This document shows positions 1 to 6,376 of a stretch of 42,808 nt of DNA, in pieces (the stretch's first letter is position 1; every line of letters starts with the position of its first letter). This stretch comes from an uncultured Prevotella sp. (GTDB lineage: Bacteria; Bacteroidota; Bacteroidia; Bacteroidales; Bacteroidaceae). Where the stretch lies: assembly GCA_900769275.1 (NCBI GenBank), contig CAAGGA010000129.1, positions 1-42,808 of the forward strand, read 5' to 3'. The notes under the pieces are model-generated. The model was not told the origin of the DNA, made no database searches, and saw nothing but the letters and a program-made list of their open reading frames with translations. The position numbers and the translations under genes are program-made.

Positions 1-2
1 CG

Positions 3-71
3 GCAGATGACCAGGACTATATCCTGGAGGTATATGACGATGACATTTTCCTGAATGAGTTTAATCAATAA
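3..71 (+). CDS. C-terminal end of an unidentified protein (cut by window edge)
   Basis: Reading frame 3 is open from the window edge to the TAA at 69-71 and gives a 22-residue acidic tail ending DDIFLNEFNQ. The next gene starts 13 nt later, so the two are probably co-transcribed. In Bacteroidetes, Spy-like genes often follow a sigma factor or anti-sigma gene, so this could be the end of such a protein. That is a guess from context; the visible residues identify no family. Confidence 0.5.
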   Translation, partial: ADDQDYILEVYDDDIFLNEFNQ

Positions 72-84
72 TAAAGTTACAAGT

Positions 85-537
85 ATGAAAAAGATTTTCA
101 GAACTATGATGATCGCCATGATAATGGTGATGGTCGCTGGTACCGCCATGGCACAGGACAAAAAGCAACGTGCAAACCGTGAACAACTGGCTGAAATGCA
201 GGCAAGGCATATCGCAGCCGAACTCGCCCTCGACGATGCCACAACCGCAAAGTATGTGACCACCTACTGCGAGTGTCAGAAGGAGATATGGGCTCTCGGA
301 CCGCGCATGAAGCGAAGTGAGATGACCGACGAGAATGCCGATGCCGCCATCAAGCAACGCTTCGACCGCAGTCAGCAGATTCTCTCCATCCGCGAGAAGT
401 ACTATGAGAAGTACCGGAAGTTCATGACCCCGAAACAGATTGAGCGTGCTTACCAACTGGAGCGCAAGGCCATGCAGCGTCTCGGCAAGCACAAGGCAGG
501 TAATATGAAGTCAAACAAAGGCAGACAAAGAAAATGA
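85..537 (+). CDS. Spy/CpxP-like periplasmic protein
   Basis: A 150-residue protein with a signal peptide at about 1-24 ending AMAQ. The rest is charged and predicted all-helical, with the pattern of the Spy/CpxP (LTXXQ-like) family: a helix with 'IAAELALDDATTAKY' and a later 'MTPKQIERAYQLERK', matching the 'L-L-T-x-x-Q' repeats of periplasmic helical chaperones. An in-frame ATG lies upstream at 55, but the ATG at 85 is preferred because it begins the canonical MKK signal peptide and the upstream one overlaps the preceding gene. The stop overlaps the next start by 4 nt (ATGA), implying translational coupling. The likely role is a stress-related periplasmic chaperone or metal-binding protein; this is inferred from the fold pattern only. 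The C-terminus is very basic and Lys/Arg-rich. Confidence 0.7.
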   Translation: MKKIFRTMMIAMIMVMVAGTAMAQDKKQRANREQLAEMQARHIAAELALDDATTAKYVTTYCECQKEIWALGPRMKRSEMTDENADAAIKQRFDRSQQILSIREKYYEKYRKFMTPKQIERAYQLERKAMQRLGKHKAGNMKSNKGRQRK

Positions 538-905
538 AAAGACTCCTTCTATCAACTTTAGTCGCAATGACAGCCCTCTTCGCAAAGGCGGAGGGCTATC
601 ATTACCTCACCTTTGAAATGGTGGACGGACAGAAGATTTCCGTTTCATCGCTGGAACTGGTCATTGCCTTCAACGATGGCAAACTGATGACAGAGAGCCA
701 GACCTTTGAGGTTGTTAACCTGAAGAAGATGTATTTCACCTCAGAAGATGCCACAACCAGCATAAGGGGCATCAAGCCCGACACTCTGGAGGAGGCCGCG
801 GAGGTGTACGACCTAAACGGAAAGCGCATATCCAAGAGCGAGATGCGCAAGGGTGTATATATAATAAAAGGTAAGGACGAAACATATAAAATGACCATAA
901 GATGA
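534..905 (+). CDS. Small secreted protein with C-terminal sorting-like tail
   Basis: A 123-residue protein with a signal peptide ending near residue 19 (LFAKAEG). It has a short beta-rich middle ('YLTFEMVDGQKISVSSLELV'), and its last third reads 'VYDLNGKRISKSEMRKGVYI' followed by a Lys-rich strand ending KMTIR. That tail resembles the Bacteroidetes T9SS type A C-terminal signal (V-Y-[DN]-x-x-G-[KR]-x-V ... G-[VI]-Y). It overlaps both neighbours by 4 nt (ATGA), so it is the middle gene of a tight three-gene unit. I do not recognise a specific family. Function is unknown; export and possible surface attachment are inferred from the ends of the protein. Confidence 0.7.
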   Translation: MKRLLLSTLVAMTALFAKAEGYHYLTFEMVDGQKISVSSLELVIAFNDGKLMTESQTFEVVNLKKMYFTSEDATTSIRGIKPDTLEEAAEVYDLNGKRISKSEMRKGVYIIKGKDETYKMTIR

Positions 906-2383
906 AACGCATCAATGTTTTGATGGCATCCCTGCTTGCCACCGTCCTCTGTTCTGCCCAAACGCTGAACGTGAAAGTAGGTTGCGTGGACTATCTGTTT
1001 CCTGCCTCCACAGTTGGCGACATGACATTTAGCGAAGGCACGACGCTCACCATCAAGGACAAGGTGTTCACGCTCGACGATGTCAGCCTCATTACTACGC
1101 AGGCAGCTCCAGCCAACACCGTCACCGTGGATTACGCCTCTGCTGTTCCCGTGGTGATGGTGGCAGACCTTCAGTATGCAAGTACAGGCATGTCTTTTCA
1201 GAACAACACCAACAGTGAACTCTTCGCCACGTCATTGGGAGGAGTGAGGCTGAATTTCCAAATGTCGGGCATTACAAAGGTCGAGCTGGAGAGTGTCGAT
1301 GCCATGGGCATTGCTGGACAGGCAGACAAGTATATCATCACCCTCTGTGCACCTGAAGGCGGCACGCTCTTGCCTGGTACCGACTATCACATCGTCACCT
1401 TGCCGGCTGACATTTATGGAGGTTACCGGCTGTCAATATATAAGGACGGTCAGGTGGCCCACTATTTTGGTGTGCATCAGACGATTGGGGCCGGAGATTT
1501 CATCTCTCCTGCCGACTTGATTGAAGAAGATTTGGAGTTCGCCGACCCCGACGCACCGTTTGTGGAAGACGAGCGTCCCGAACTTGATGCCATGACAAAG
1601 GCATTGCTTGTGGCATATCAGCGCAATCCTACTGAGGAAAACAAACAGGCCCTGCTCATGCAGATGGGAATACGCTATGACAAGGTGGTGGCAAGGAAAA
1701 AGTCGAAGTTGCGCGAACTGGAGCGTGAGGCTCATCACCAGTCACTGGTAGAGGAGATGCTGGCCATCGTTGACGAAATGGCTGACAACCGAGACATACG
1801 TCTGGAACAGCAGTTCCTGCGTCTTGTCGATCCTCGCACCGACGACAATCCCAACGACCAGTGGATGGTGCTCCGTGGAGCCAAGGGCAACGACCCCTAC
1901 ATCGGATATGCCCCCGTGACGAACAAGGAATACGCTGCATTCAAAAGCAGCCATACCTATCCCGACGGTCACGACAACTATCCCGTTACAGGCATTTCAT
2001 ACAAGGAAGCAGAGGCATATTGCGCATGGCTGACCAGTCTTGACAGCAAGCATTCCTACAGACTCCCTACTGAAGAAGACTGGATATTGGGTGCCGGACA
2101 CATGCCAAAGGACGTAGTCATGAACACCGACCATGTGGAAAAGGGACTGACCCCCGTTGACGCTTACGCCCAAACCAGGGGTGCCTGTGGAGGCATAGAC
2201 TTTTGGGGCAACTGTTGGGAGTGGACTTCCACCCAAAATGCCTCGGGCGAATACATAGTGAAAGGAGGCAGCTGGGACTCCGACCGCGACTCGTGCCGCA
2301 GCGAATACTCGGATGACGCACGTGCAGGCGGTGAAGGCTATGAAAATGTAGGATTCAGAGTAGTGAGAGAAATAAGCGAGTGA
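902..2383 (+). CDS. Secreted protein with C-terminal FGE-sulfatase (SUMF1-fold) domain
   Basis: A 493-residue protein with a signal peptide ending near residue 19 (LLATVLCSAQ). Residues 20-65 ('VDYLFPASTVGDMTF ... LTIKDKVFTLDDV') form a short beta module that I associate with Prevotella secreted proteins. Residues 215-310 are charged and helical. Residues of about 330-491 carry the formylglycine-generating-enzyme fold: 'PVTNKEYAAF', 'GISYKEAEAYCAWL', 'YRLPTEEDW' (386-394), 'WGNCWEW' (435-441), 'VKGGSW' and 'GFRVVRE'. The paired C-terminal cysteines of true sulfatase-activating enzymes are not apparent (a single Cys in DSCRSEY), so a binding or structural role is more likely than FGE activity. 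The start overlaps the previous stop (ATGA), and the stop codon lies inside a 15-bp stem. Confidence 0.75.
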   Translation: MKRINVLMASLLATVLCSAQTLNVKVGCVDYLFPASTVGDMTFSEGTTLTIKDKVFTLDDVSLITTQAAPANTVTVDYASAVPVVMVADLQYASTGMSFQNNTNSELFATSLGGVRLNFQMSGITKVELESVDAMGIAGQADKYIITLCAPEGGTLLPGTDYHIVTLPADIYGGYRLSIYKDGQVAHYFGVHQTIGAGDFISPADLIEEDLEFADPDAPFVEDERPELDAMTKALLVAYQRNPTEENKQALLMQMGIRYDKVVARKKSKLRELEREAHHQSLVEEMLAIVDEMADNRDIRLEQQFLRLVDPRTDDNPNDQWMVLRGAKGNDPYIGYAPVTNKEYAAFKSSHTYPDGHDNYPVTGISYKEAEAYCAWLTSLDSKHSYRLPTEEDWILGAGHMPKDVVMNTDHVEKGLTPVDAYAQTRGACGGIDFWGNCWEWTSTQNASGEYIVKGGSWDSDRDSCRSEYSDDARAGGEGYENVGFRVVREISE

Positions 2384-2408
2384 CAAGTAGCTGCTTGTCA
2401 CTCGCTTA
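2373..2408 (+). terminator. 15-bp perfect stem hairpin across the stop codon
   Basis: TAAGCGAGTGACAAG (2373-2387) pairs perfectly with CTTGTCACTCGCTTA (2394-2408) around a 6-nt loop. The TGA stop at 2381-2383 lies inside the left arm. There is no clear T-run after it, so a structural 3' end or a bidirectional terminator is likelier than a classical intrinsic terminator. Confidence 0.6.
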
Positions 2409-2447
2409 CGTATATATCTTGCTTGTATCGGCTGCAAAATTACGGCA

Positions 2448-2484
2448 AATCCCCGAAACCTGCGTTATACAGATTTCGGGGATT
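2448..2484. repeat. 11-bp inverted repeat upstream of the CotH remnant
   Basis: AATCCCCGAAA (2448-2458) pairs exactly with TTTCGGGGATT (2474-2484) across a 15-nt loop. A TAATTTTG string, which fits a leftward -7 box, lies beside it at 2435-2442, but no leftward gene follows and no matching -33 box is seen. It may be a remnant of a lost gene's 5' region. Confidence 0.4.
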
Positions 2485-2520
2485 ATTACCATTTTTATTG
2501 AAAATAACCTCAGAACATTT

Positions 2521-2955
2521 TTCGGTGGGTTTCCACACCTTTGGAAGCAACTATGGCGGGGGTTTCTCTCTTACAGAAAATATCGGCGCATCGGCAGAAA
2601 ATGGTCTGAATTGTCATCAAATATTCTGACTAAAGAGAATGTTTTCCGAAGACTTGACAAATATGCAGAAAAATTGAAAGAATCAGGTGCATGGCAAAGA
2701 GAATATGACAAATGGAACAACAATCCTGTGCCACTCAATCTGGACGAAGAACTGCAATACGTGAAAAAATGGTATGCTCGAAACATCATAGCACTTGACA
2801 AGATATTTCAGACTGATACATATATCAAGGATATATCAACGGTTTCCAACAAAAAGAAAACTGATACATATACATTGGATGGTATCAAGAGAGGAATATA
2901 TGGGAACACTGCCTGCTATATAATAGGTAATAGGAAAGTTATCATAAAAAGGTAA
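2521..2955 (+). pseudogene. 5'-truncated CotH kinase-type gene remnant
   Basis: From about 2521 the frame reads 'FPHLWKQLWR', 'RKWSELSSNILTKENVFRRL', then 'AEKLKESGAWQREYDKW', 'NPVPLNLDEELQYVKKWYAR' and 'NIIALDKIF'. This matches the C-terminal part of bacterial CotH proteins (W..L......RW.ELR...L, then E..RW, then W...R...LD). A sorting-like tail follows ('YTLDGIKRGIYGN ... IIGNRKVIIKR'). The ATP-binding and catalytic two-thirds are missing. The frame is formally open from 2380, but that ATG lies in the preceding gene's stem-loop, and 2384-2520 looks non-coding. I read it as a decayed gene, known in Prevotella as a secreted neighbour of such clusters. Expression is doubtful. Confidence 0.6.
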
Positions 2956-2994
2956 GAAGTGAGGAAACAGAGGAGGGACAGTTACAATTTTGCG

Positions 2995-3114
2995 GGTTTA
3001 CAGTTATACGGTTTAAGGGTTTAAGGGTATAAGTGTTAAGCTTATAAGGCTTTTGGAATATACCAATAGCCCCACAAACCTCCATAAAACCAAACAACCG
3101 TATAACCATAAACC
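2995..3114. repeat. G/T-A/C armed hairpin repeat, copy 1
   Basis: The left arm (from 2995, with GTTATACGG and GGGTTTAAGGG) is G/T-rich and pairs imperfectly with the A/C-rich right arm (about 3085-3114, CCGTATAACCATAAACC). The centre, read on the minus strand 3085-3055, is a core of 31 nt (ATGGAGGTTTGTG..GCTATT...) that matches the core of copy 2 in 27 of 32 aligned columns. It directly abuts the 64-bp duplicated segment starting at 3117. Confidence 0.65.
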
Positions 3115-3116
3115 TG

Positions 3117-3180
3117 CCCTGTGCCTACTTTTCAGAAAGAATTTTCTCCCTCTGGTACAACTGTCGGGAGTTGATGATGT
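3117..3180. repeat. 64-bp exact duplicate of the 3' end of the transporter gene (left copy)
   Basis: This stretch is identical at all 64 positions to 5067-5130, with mismatches immediately outside both edges. On the minus strand it encodes the last 18 codons or so and the stop of the symporter-family transporter (ending INSRQLYQREKILSEK), so here it is a detached gene end. Between it and the stop of the ATPase gene are 44 bp (3181-3224) with no recognisable feature. Confidence 0.9.
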
Positions 3181-3224
3181 CATATCCGCATTGCAACGCA
3201 GATATACGGAACAGCGGCGAGAAA

Positions 3225-4829
3225 CTACTCCTGCGTCTCGTATGCGAAGTCATTGACAGTACCTGTCTCGGAAGAGAAACTGATGCCTACCTTGTATATC
3301 TTTCGTCTGTCGGCAACGTATGGCATGGCGTAACCCTTTTCTTCAATCTGCTTCAAGGCGACCGCAGCGGTGGAGTTGAGCTTGAACTCGAAGATATATA
3401 CGTAGTCGGGACACTCCAACACGCAGTCGATGCGCCCTTGGCTCGTCTCTTTCTCAACGTAGGTGTTGTATTTGCCAAGCAGTTGCAGGATAAGGTAAAA
3501 GGTGTATTGGAAATGACGCTCACACTCTCTTTCATCCTCCTTGCGCTGGAAACGGTAAGAGATATTGGAGAGGAAAGCGGTCAATTGAACCTTGAACTTC
3601 TCAAGGTCGCCGGCTTCCAACGAGTCACTAACGTCATTGAGCCAAGTGGAAGAATTGTTTTTTTCACCAAAATAATCGGACGAGAATGCTGCTACCATTC
3701 CGCTACGAACTTCCTCGTTAGGGAAGTCGAGCAGATAAGTATCACGCCTATTGTTGTAACCCTTGATGGTGAGATATCCGCTCTGATAGAGCATAGGAAG
3801 AGGTTTTTGTATCGTTGCCTTATAATCTACAAATTCAGCGGCAGGATAGTATTCCCCCGCAAGTTCGTTAATATTCGCGTGGTTGTCTGCCAAGAGGCGC
3901 ATCAGATATGTCGGAGTGCCGGTGGAGAACCAATAATCCCGGAACTGACATCTGTCCAAACAGTTCAACAGGCTGAAAGGATTGAACACGTCAAGCATCC
4001 CCTCACTGAAGTGATAGCCATCATATTTACGCTTCAGCTTCTCGATGGTCTCCTCCTCTGTCATGCCGTTTCTCTCGCCAAGTTCCCTTATCTGATCCTT
4101 GAACACAGAGAGCAGTTCTTCCTTGGTAATGCCGCAAAGCGCATCATAGCGGGAGTCGTAACTGATGTCCTTAGGCTGGTTGAAGCCACTGAACACACTG
4201 ACCTGAGAGAACTTCGTCACTCCTGTCAGCAGCACGAACTGAAGATGCTTGTCGGTGAGCTTGAACACACTGTAAAAACCCTTCAGTATCTCGCGGTTAT
4301 AGTCCTCAAGAGTCTTTATGTCGCCCTCTACAACAGGTGAGGAAATGCCCGTGTTCATCACGTCGAGAAGCGGTTTGTCATATTCGTCGATAAGCACCAC
4401 GACACGCCTGCCTGTCTTCTCATGAGCCTTCTCGAAAACGTAAGCCAACCGATCACCGAATGTGTCGGCAAGCTCATCCCTGCCATATCTCTCCTCACAC
4501 TTTGCCACGAACGTCTCAATGGTTTTCCTGAGTTCCAAAGGCGATGTGAAGTTCTTTCCATTGAAGTCAATATGAAATACAGGATATTCCGCCCACTCTT
4601 TCTCAAGCGAGTCGATGGCGAGTCCGAGGAACAGTTCCCTGCGTCCGAGGAAATAGTTCTCAAGCGTCGAAATGAGCAAACTCTTGCCAAAGCGGCGAGG
4701 GCGGCAGAGGAAATAAATGGTTCCTGTGCTGACAAGGTCATATATCAATGCTGTCTTGTCTATATACACGTAACCGTCCTCACGTATCTGCTCAAAGTTC
4801 TGTATGCCTATTGGGTACTTCATAGTCAT
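3225..4829 (-). CDS. AAA-ATPase-like / DUF1703 protein with C-terminal PD-(D/E)XK nuclease-fold domain
   Basis: A 534-residue cytoplasmic protein. The N-terminal AAA-ATPase-like domain (about 5-300) has 'PIGIQNFEQIREDGYVYIDK', a P-loop variant RPRRFGKS (43-50) and a Walker B VVVLIDEYDKPLL (143-155). The C-terminal domain carries a PD-(D/E)XK pattern: GRID (465-468) then FEFKLN (E481-x-K483). Such genes are present in many copies in Bacteroides, Prevotella and spirochete genomes; their biological role is not established to my knowledge. Starts at 4829 or 4823 (MTMK) are equally possible. A canonical promoter lies just upstream. The gene sits between two 64-bp copies of the transporter gene's 3' end and between two hairpin repeats, suggesting it arrived as a unit. 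Confidence 0.9.
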   Translation of the reverse strand: MTMKYPIGIQNFEQIREDGYVYIDKTALIYDLVSTGTIYFLCRPRRFGKSLLISTLENYFLGRRELFLGLAIDSLEKEWAEYPVFHIDFNGKNFTSPLELRKTIETFVAKCEERYGRDELADTFGDRLAYVFEKAHEKTGRRVVVLIDEYDKPLLDVMNTGISSPVVEGDIKTLEDYNREILKGFYSVFKLTDKHLQFVLLTGVTKFSQVSVFSGFNQPKDISYDSRYDALCGITKEELLSVFKDQIRELGERNGMTEEETIEKLKRKYDGYHFSEGMLDVFNPFSLLNCLDRCQFRDYWFSTGTPTYLMRLLADNHANINELAGEYYPAAEFVDYKATIQKPLPMLYQSGYLTIKGYNNRRDTYLLDFPNEEVRSGMVAAFSSDYFGEKNNSSTWLNDVSDSLEAGDLEKFKVQLTAFLSNISYRFQRKEDERECERHFQYTFYLILQLLGKYNTYVEKETSQGRIDCVLECPDYVYIFEFKLNSTAAVALKQIEEKGYAMPYVADRRKIYKVGISFSSETGTVNDFAYETQE

Positions 4830-4848
4830 GCGTTTTGCAAATCACTCA

Positions 4849-4879
4849 CAAAGATAGATATTTTTTTCTTTCCTCCAAA
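4849..4879 (-). promoter_or_regulatory. Bacteroidetes-type promoter of the ATPase gene
   Basis: On the minus strand: -33 TTTG (plus 4876-4879), a 19-nt spacer, then TATCTTTG (plus 4849-4856), a full match to TAnnTTTG. The start codon is about 20 nt further, so the leader is very short. The gene therefore carries its own promoter within the duplicated-flank unit. Confidence 0.7.
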
Positions 4880-4920
4880 GAAATAAAATAGTTTTTATCA
4901 AATGACGGGCGGATTGTGTC

Positions 4921-5064
4921 TGGTTATTGGTTGTACGGTTATACGGTTTTATGGTTATACGGTTTTATGGTTATATGGTTTTACGGAGATTTGTGAGGGC
5001 TATTGGTAACTTCCGCACAACCGTATAACCTTAAAACCTTATAACCGCACAACCGCATAACCGT
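4921..5064. repeat. G/T-A/C armed hairpin repeat, copy 2
   Basis: The left arm is (GGTTATACGGTTTTAT)-like from 4921 to about 4982. The core at 4983-5014 begins ACGGAGATTTGTGAGGGC. The right arm (5015-5064) consists of AACCGTATAACC / AACCGCATAACC units complementary to the left arm. On the minus strand the array begins about 10 nt after the transporter stop codon at 5075. The core is in the opposite orientation to copy 1. Confidence 0.7.
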
Positions 5065-5066
5065 CC

Positions 5067-5130
5067 CCCTGTGCCTACTTTTCAGAAAGAATTTTCTCCC
5101 TCTGGTACAACTGTCGGGAGTTGATGATGT
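5067..5130. repeat. 64-bp exact duplicate (right copy, within the transporter gene)
   Basis: Identical to 3117-3180. It contains the last codons and stop of the intact transporter gene plus 8 nt beyond the stop, and abuts hairpin repeat copy 2. The distance between the two copies is exactly 1950 bp. Confidence 0.9.
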
Positions 5131-6217
5131 TATGCCACAGACTGTAGAAGCCTCCTACTACTGAGGTGACGGGATTGAGGAACACGAGTCCCATCCAAAT
5201 GATGAAGACGGTGTTCTTCTGTCCGAAAGCCTGACCAGCGGTGACTGCACTGCGCTCGTATATATCTGCTATATGGGTAGAGGTGCTGCTTAACGGTGAG
5301 GTAGAGACACTCCGTAACGGTGAGGAGGGAGAGGCAAGATTGTCAGAAGGGGAGGACGAAGAATGAAGGACGGTGCGTGGCTGCGGCCAACGCCGTCCTA
5401 TTTTTCTGCCCAATCGGAACTGCGCCACACAACACACTGCACTGACCAAAGCAAGGGAGAAGAGAATGCCAAGGGGTGTATGGCTCTCCACTATCGTGCG
5501 GACGGTGACAGTGATAGCGAGAGCAAGAGCTACGAGCCACATATAGAAAGCGAGGTCAGGGATGGCGAGAAGCCATGATTTCAGTGTCGGAGTATAGTGC
5601 CTGATGATAAGTGCAACGAACAATGGACACAGGAGAAGGGGAAACACCTTTCCCATTATCATGAAAAACTCGGTGAGGAAGTCCAGCCCTGCGTGTGGTT
5701 CGACGAGTGTAAGGAATCCTGGGGCAAGAAGTGAAACCATTAGATTACATAGGACGATATATGTCACATCACCGCTCAATGAGCCCCCCAGTTTCTGCAC
5801 TATCACAGCTGATGCCGTTGCCGTAGGACAGATGAAGCACAGCATGACTCCCTCACAAAGAAGTTTCAGCGAAGACTGCGTGAGCCCGATGCCTGGCAAG
5901 AGGCATGACAGGAACTCCGACAGATGTTCAGATTGTAATGCAAGGAGGGAGAACAAGACAAACAATGCTCCCTGCGTAAGAAGCAGGACACCATGCCAGC
6001 GATGTGGTTTCAGGTTACGAGGCTCCACTTTCAGGAACGACAGCAGGAGCATCGCAAAAATGAGCGCAGGCTGAATGATATGGGAGATGACGTAATAGAA
6101 AGCGTCTCTTGTCTCCCGCTCCGGCATTATGACATCGAAAAGATAATAGAGCAAAACTCCTATTATCATTGCTACCGGTAGTTTCCAGGTTCTGATTAAT
6201 CTTATTATTGTGGGCAT
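5075..6217 (-). CDS. Bile acid:sodium symporter (BASS/SBF)-family transporter
   Basis: An inner-membrane protein of about 380 residues with eight to ten hydrophobic helices. 'CPTATASAVIVQKLGG' followed by 'NLMVSLLAPGFLTL' is the conserved core of the BASS family, and the C-terminus 'GQKNTVFIIWMG ... SLWHNI' fits Bacteroidetes members. The substrate is unknown. I start it at the ATG at 6217 (MPTIIRLIRTWKLPVAM), about 10 residues before the first helix. The longer frame from 6283 adds only a Ser/Asn/Thr-rich stretch that is translation of a dispersed intergenic repeat. An unusual Ser-rich loop of about 45 residues (coded at about 5250-5390) interrupts the last cytoplasmic loop before 'TAGQAFGQKNT'. 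Its DNA shows a 24-nt tandem period (SPLRSVST/SPLSSTST). The 3' end is duplicated at 3117-3180. Confidence 0.8.
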   Translation of the reverse strand: MPTIIRLIRTWKLPVAMIIGVLLYYLFDVIMPERETRDAFYYVISHIIQPALIFAMLLLSFLKVEPRNLKPHRWHGVLLLTQGALFVLFSLLALQSEHLSEFLSCLLPGIGLTQSSLKLLCEGVMLCFICPTATASAVIVQKLGGSLSGDVTYIVLCNLMVSLLAPGFLTLVEPHAGLDFLTEFFMIMGKVFPLLLCPLFVALIIRHYTPTLKSWLLAIPDLAFYMWLVALALAITVTVRTIVESHTPLGILFSLALVSAVCCVAQFRLGRKIGRRWPQPRTVLHSSSSPSDNLASPSSPLRSVSTSPLSSTSTHIADIYERSAVTAGQAFGQKNTVFIIWMGLVFLNPVTSVVGGFYSLWHNIINSRQLYQREKILSEK

Positions 6218-6243
6218 GGGTTCGATGGTTTTCGGTATTTGGT

Positions 6244-6376
6244 TGTAGGTTGAGTTGCCATTGCTTTCTGAGGAAGACTCCATTGGAAAATGTTGTTTAG
6301 TGGTTTAGCTAACAGTATTCGACTCCATTGGAAAGACAAACAACTAAACAACTAAACAACTAAACAACTAAACAAC
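6244..6376. repeat. G/T-A/C armed hairpin repeat, copy 3
   Basis: The A/C-rich arm at 6337-6376 holds five AAACAACT-type 8-bp units in tandem. It runs into the gene on the right: the last codons and TAG stop of the methyltransferase (GCT GTT GTT TAG) are part of the array. The opposing G/T arm is at about 6291-6309. The core on the minus strand from 6283 (ATGGAGTCTTCCTCAGAAAG...) matches the core of copy 4 in 30 of 36 positions. A 14-bp direct repeat, GACTCCATTGGAAA, occurs at 6276-6289 and 6321-6334. Confidence 0.7.

Noticed and set aside
2435..2442. TAATTTTG string on the minus strand as a promoter -7 box
   Set aside because: No -33 TTTG at 19-21 nt and no leftward gene downstream; kept only as a note in the inverted-repeat entry.
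2423..2629. 68-codon plus-strand open frame ahead of the CotH remnant
   Set aside because: It overlaps the remnant in another frame and crosses an inverted repeat; no motif was recognised.
3171..4340. 389-codon plus-strand open frame opposite the ATPase-like gene
   Set aside because: It starts inside the 64-bp duplicated segment and its translation has no recognisable motif, whereas the minus strand has Walker and nuclease motifs.
6337..6376. Tandem AAACAACT units considered as a CRISPR-like array
   Set aside because: Units are 8 bp with no spacers and there are no cas genes; it is an arm of a hairpin repeat.
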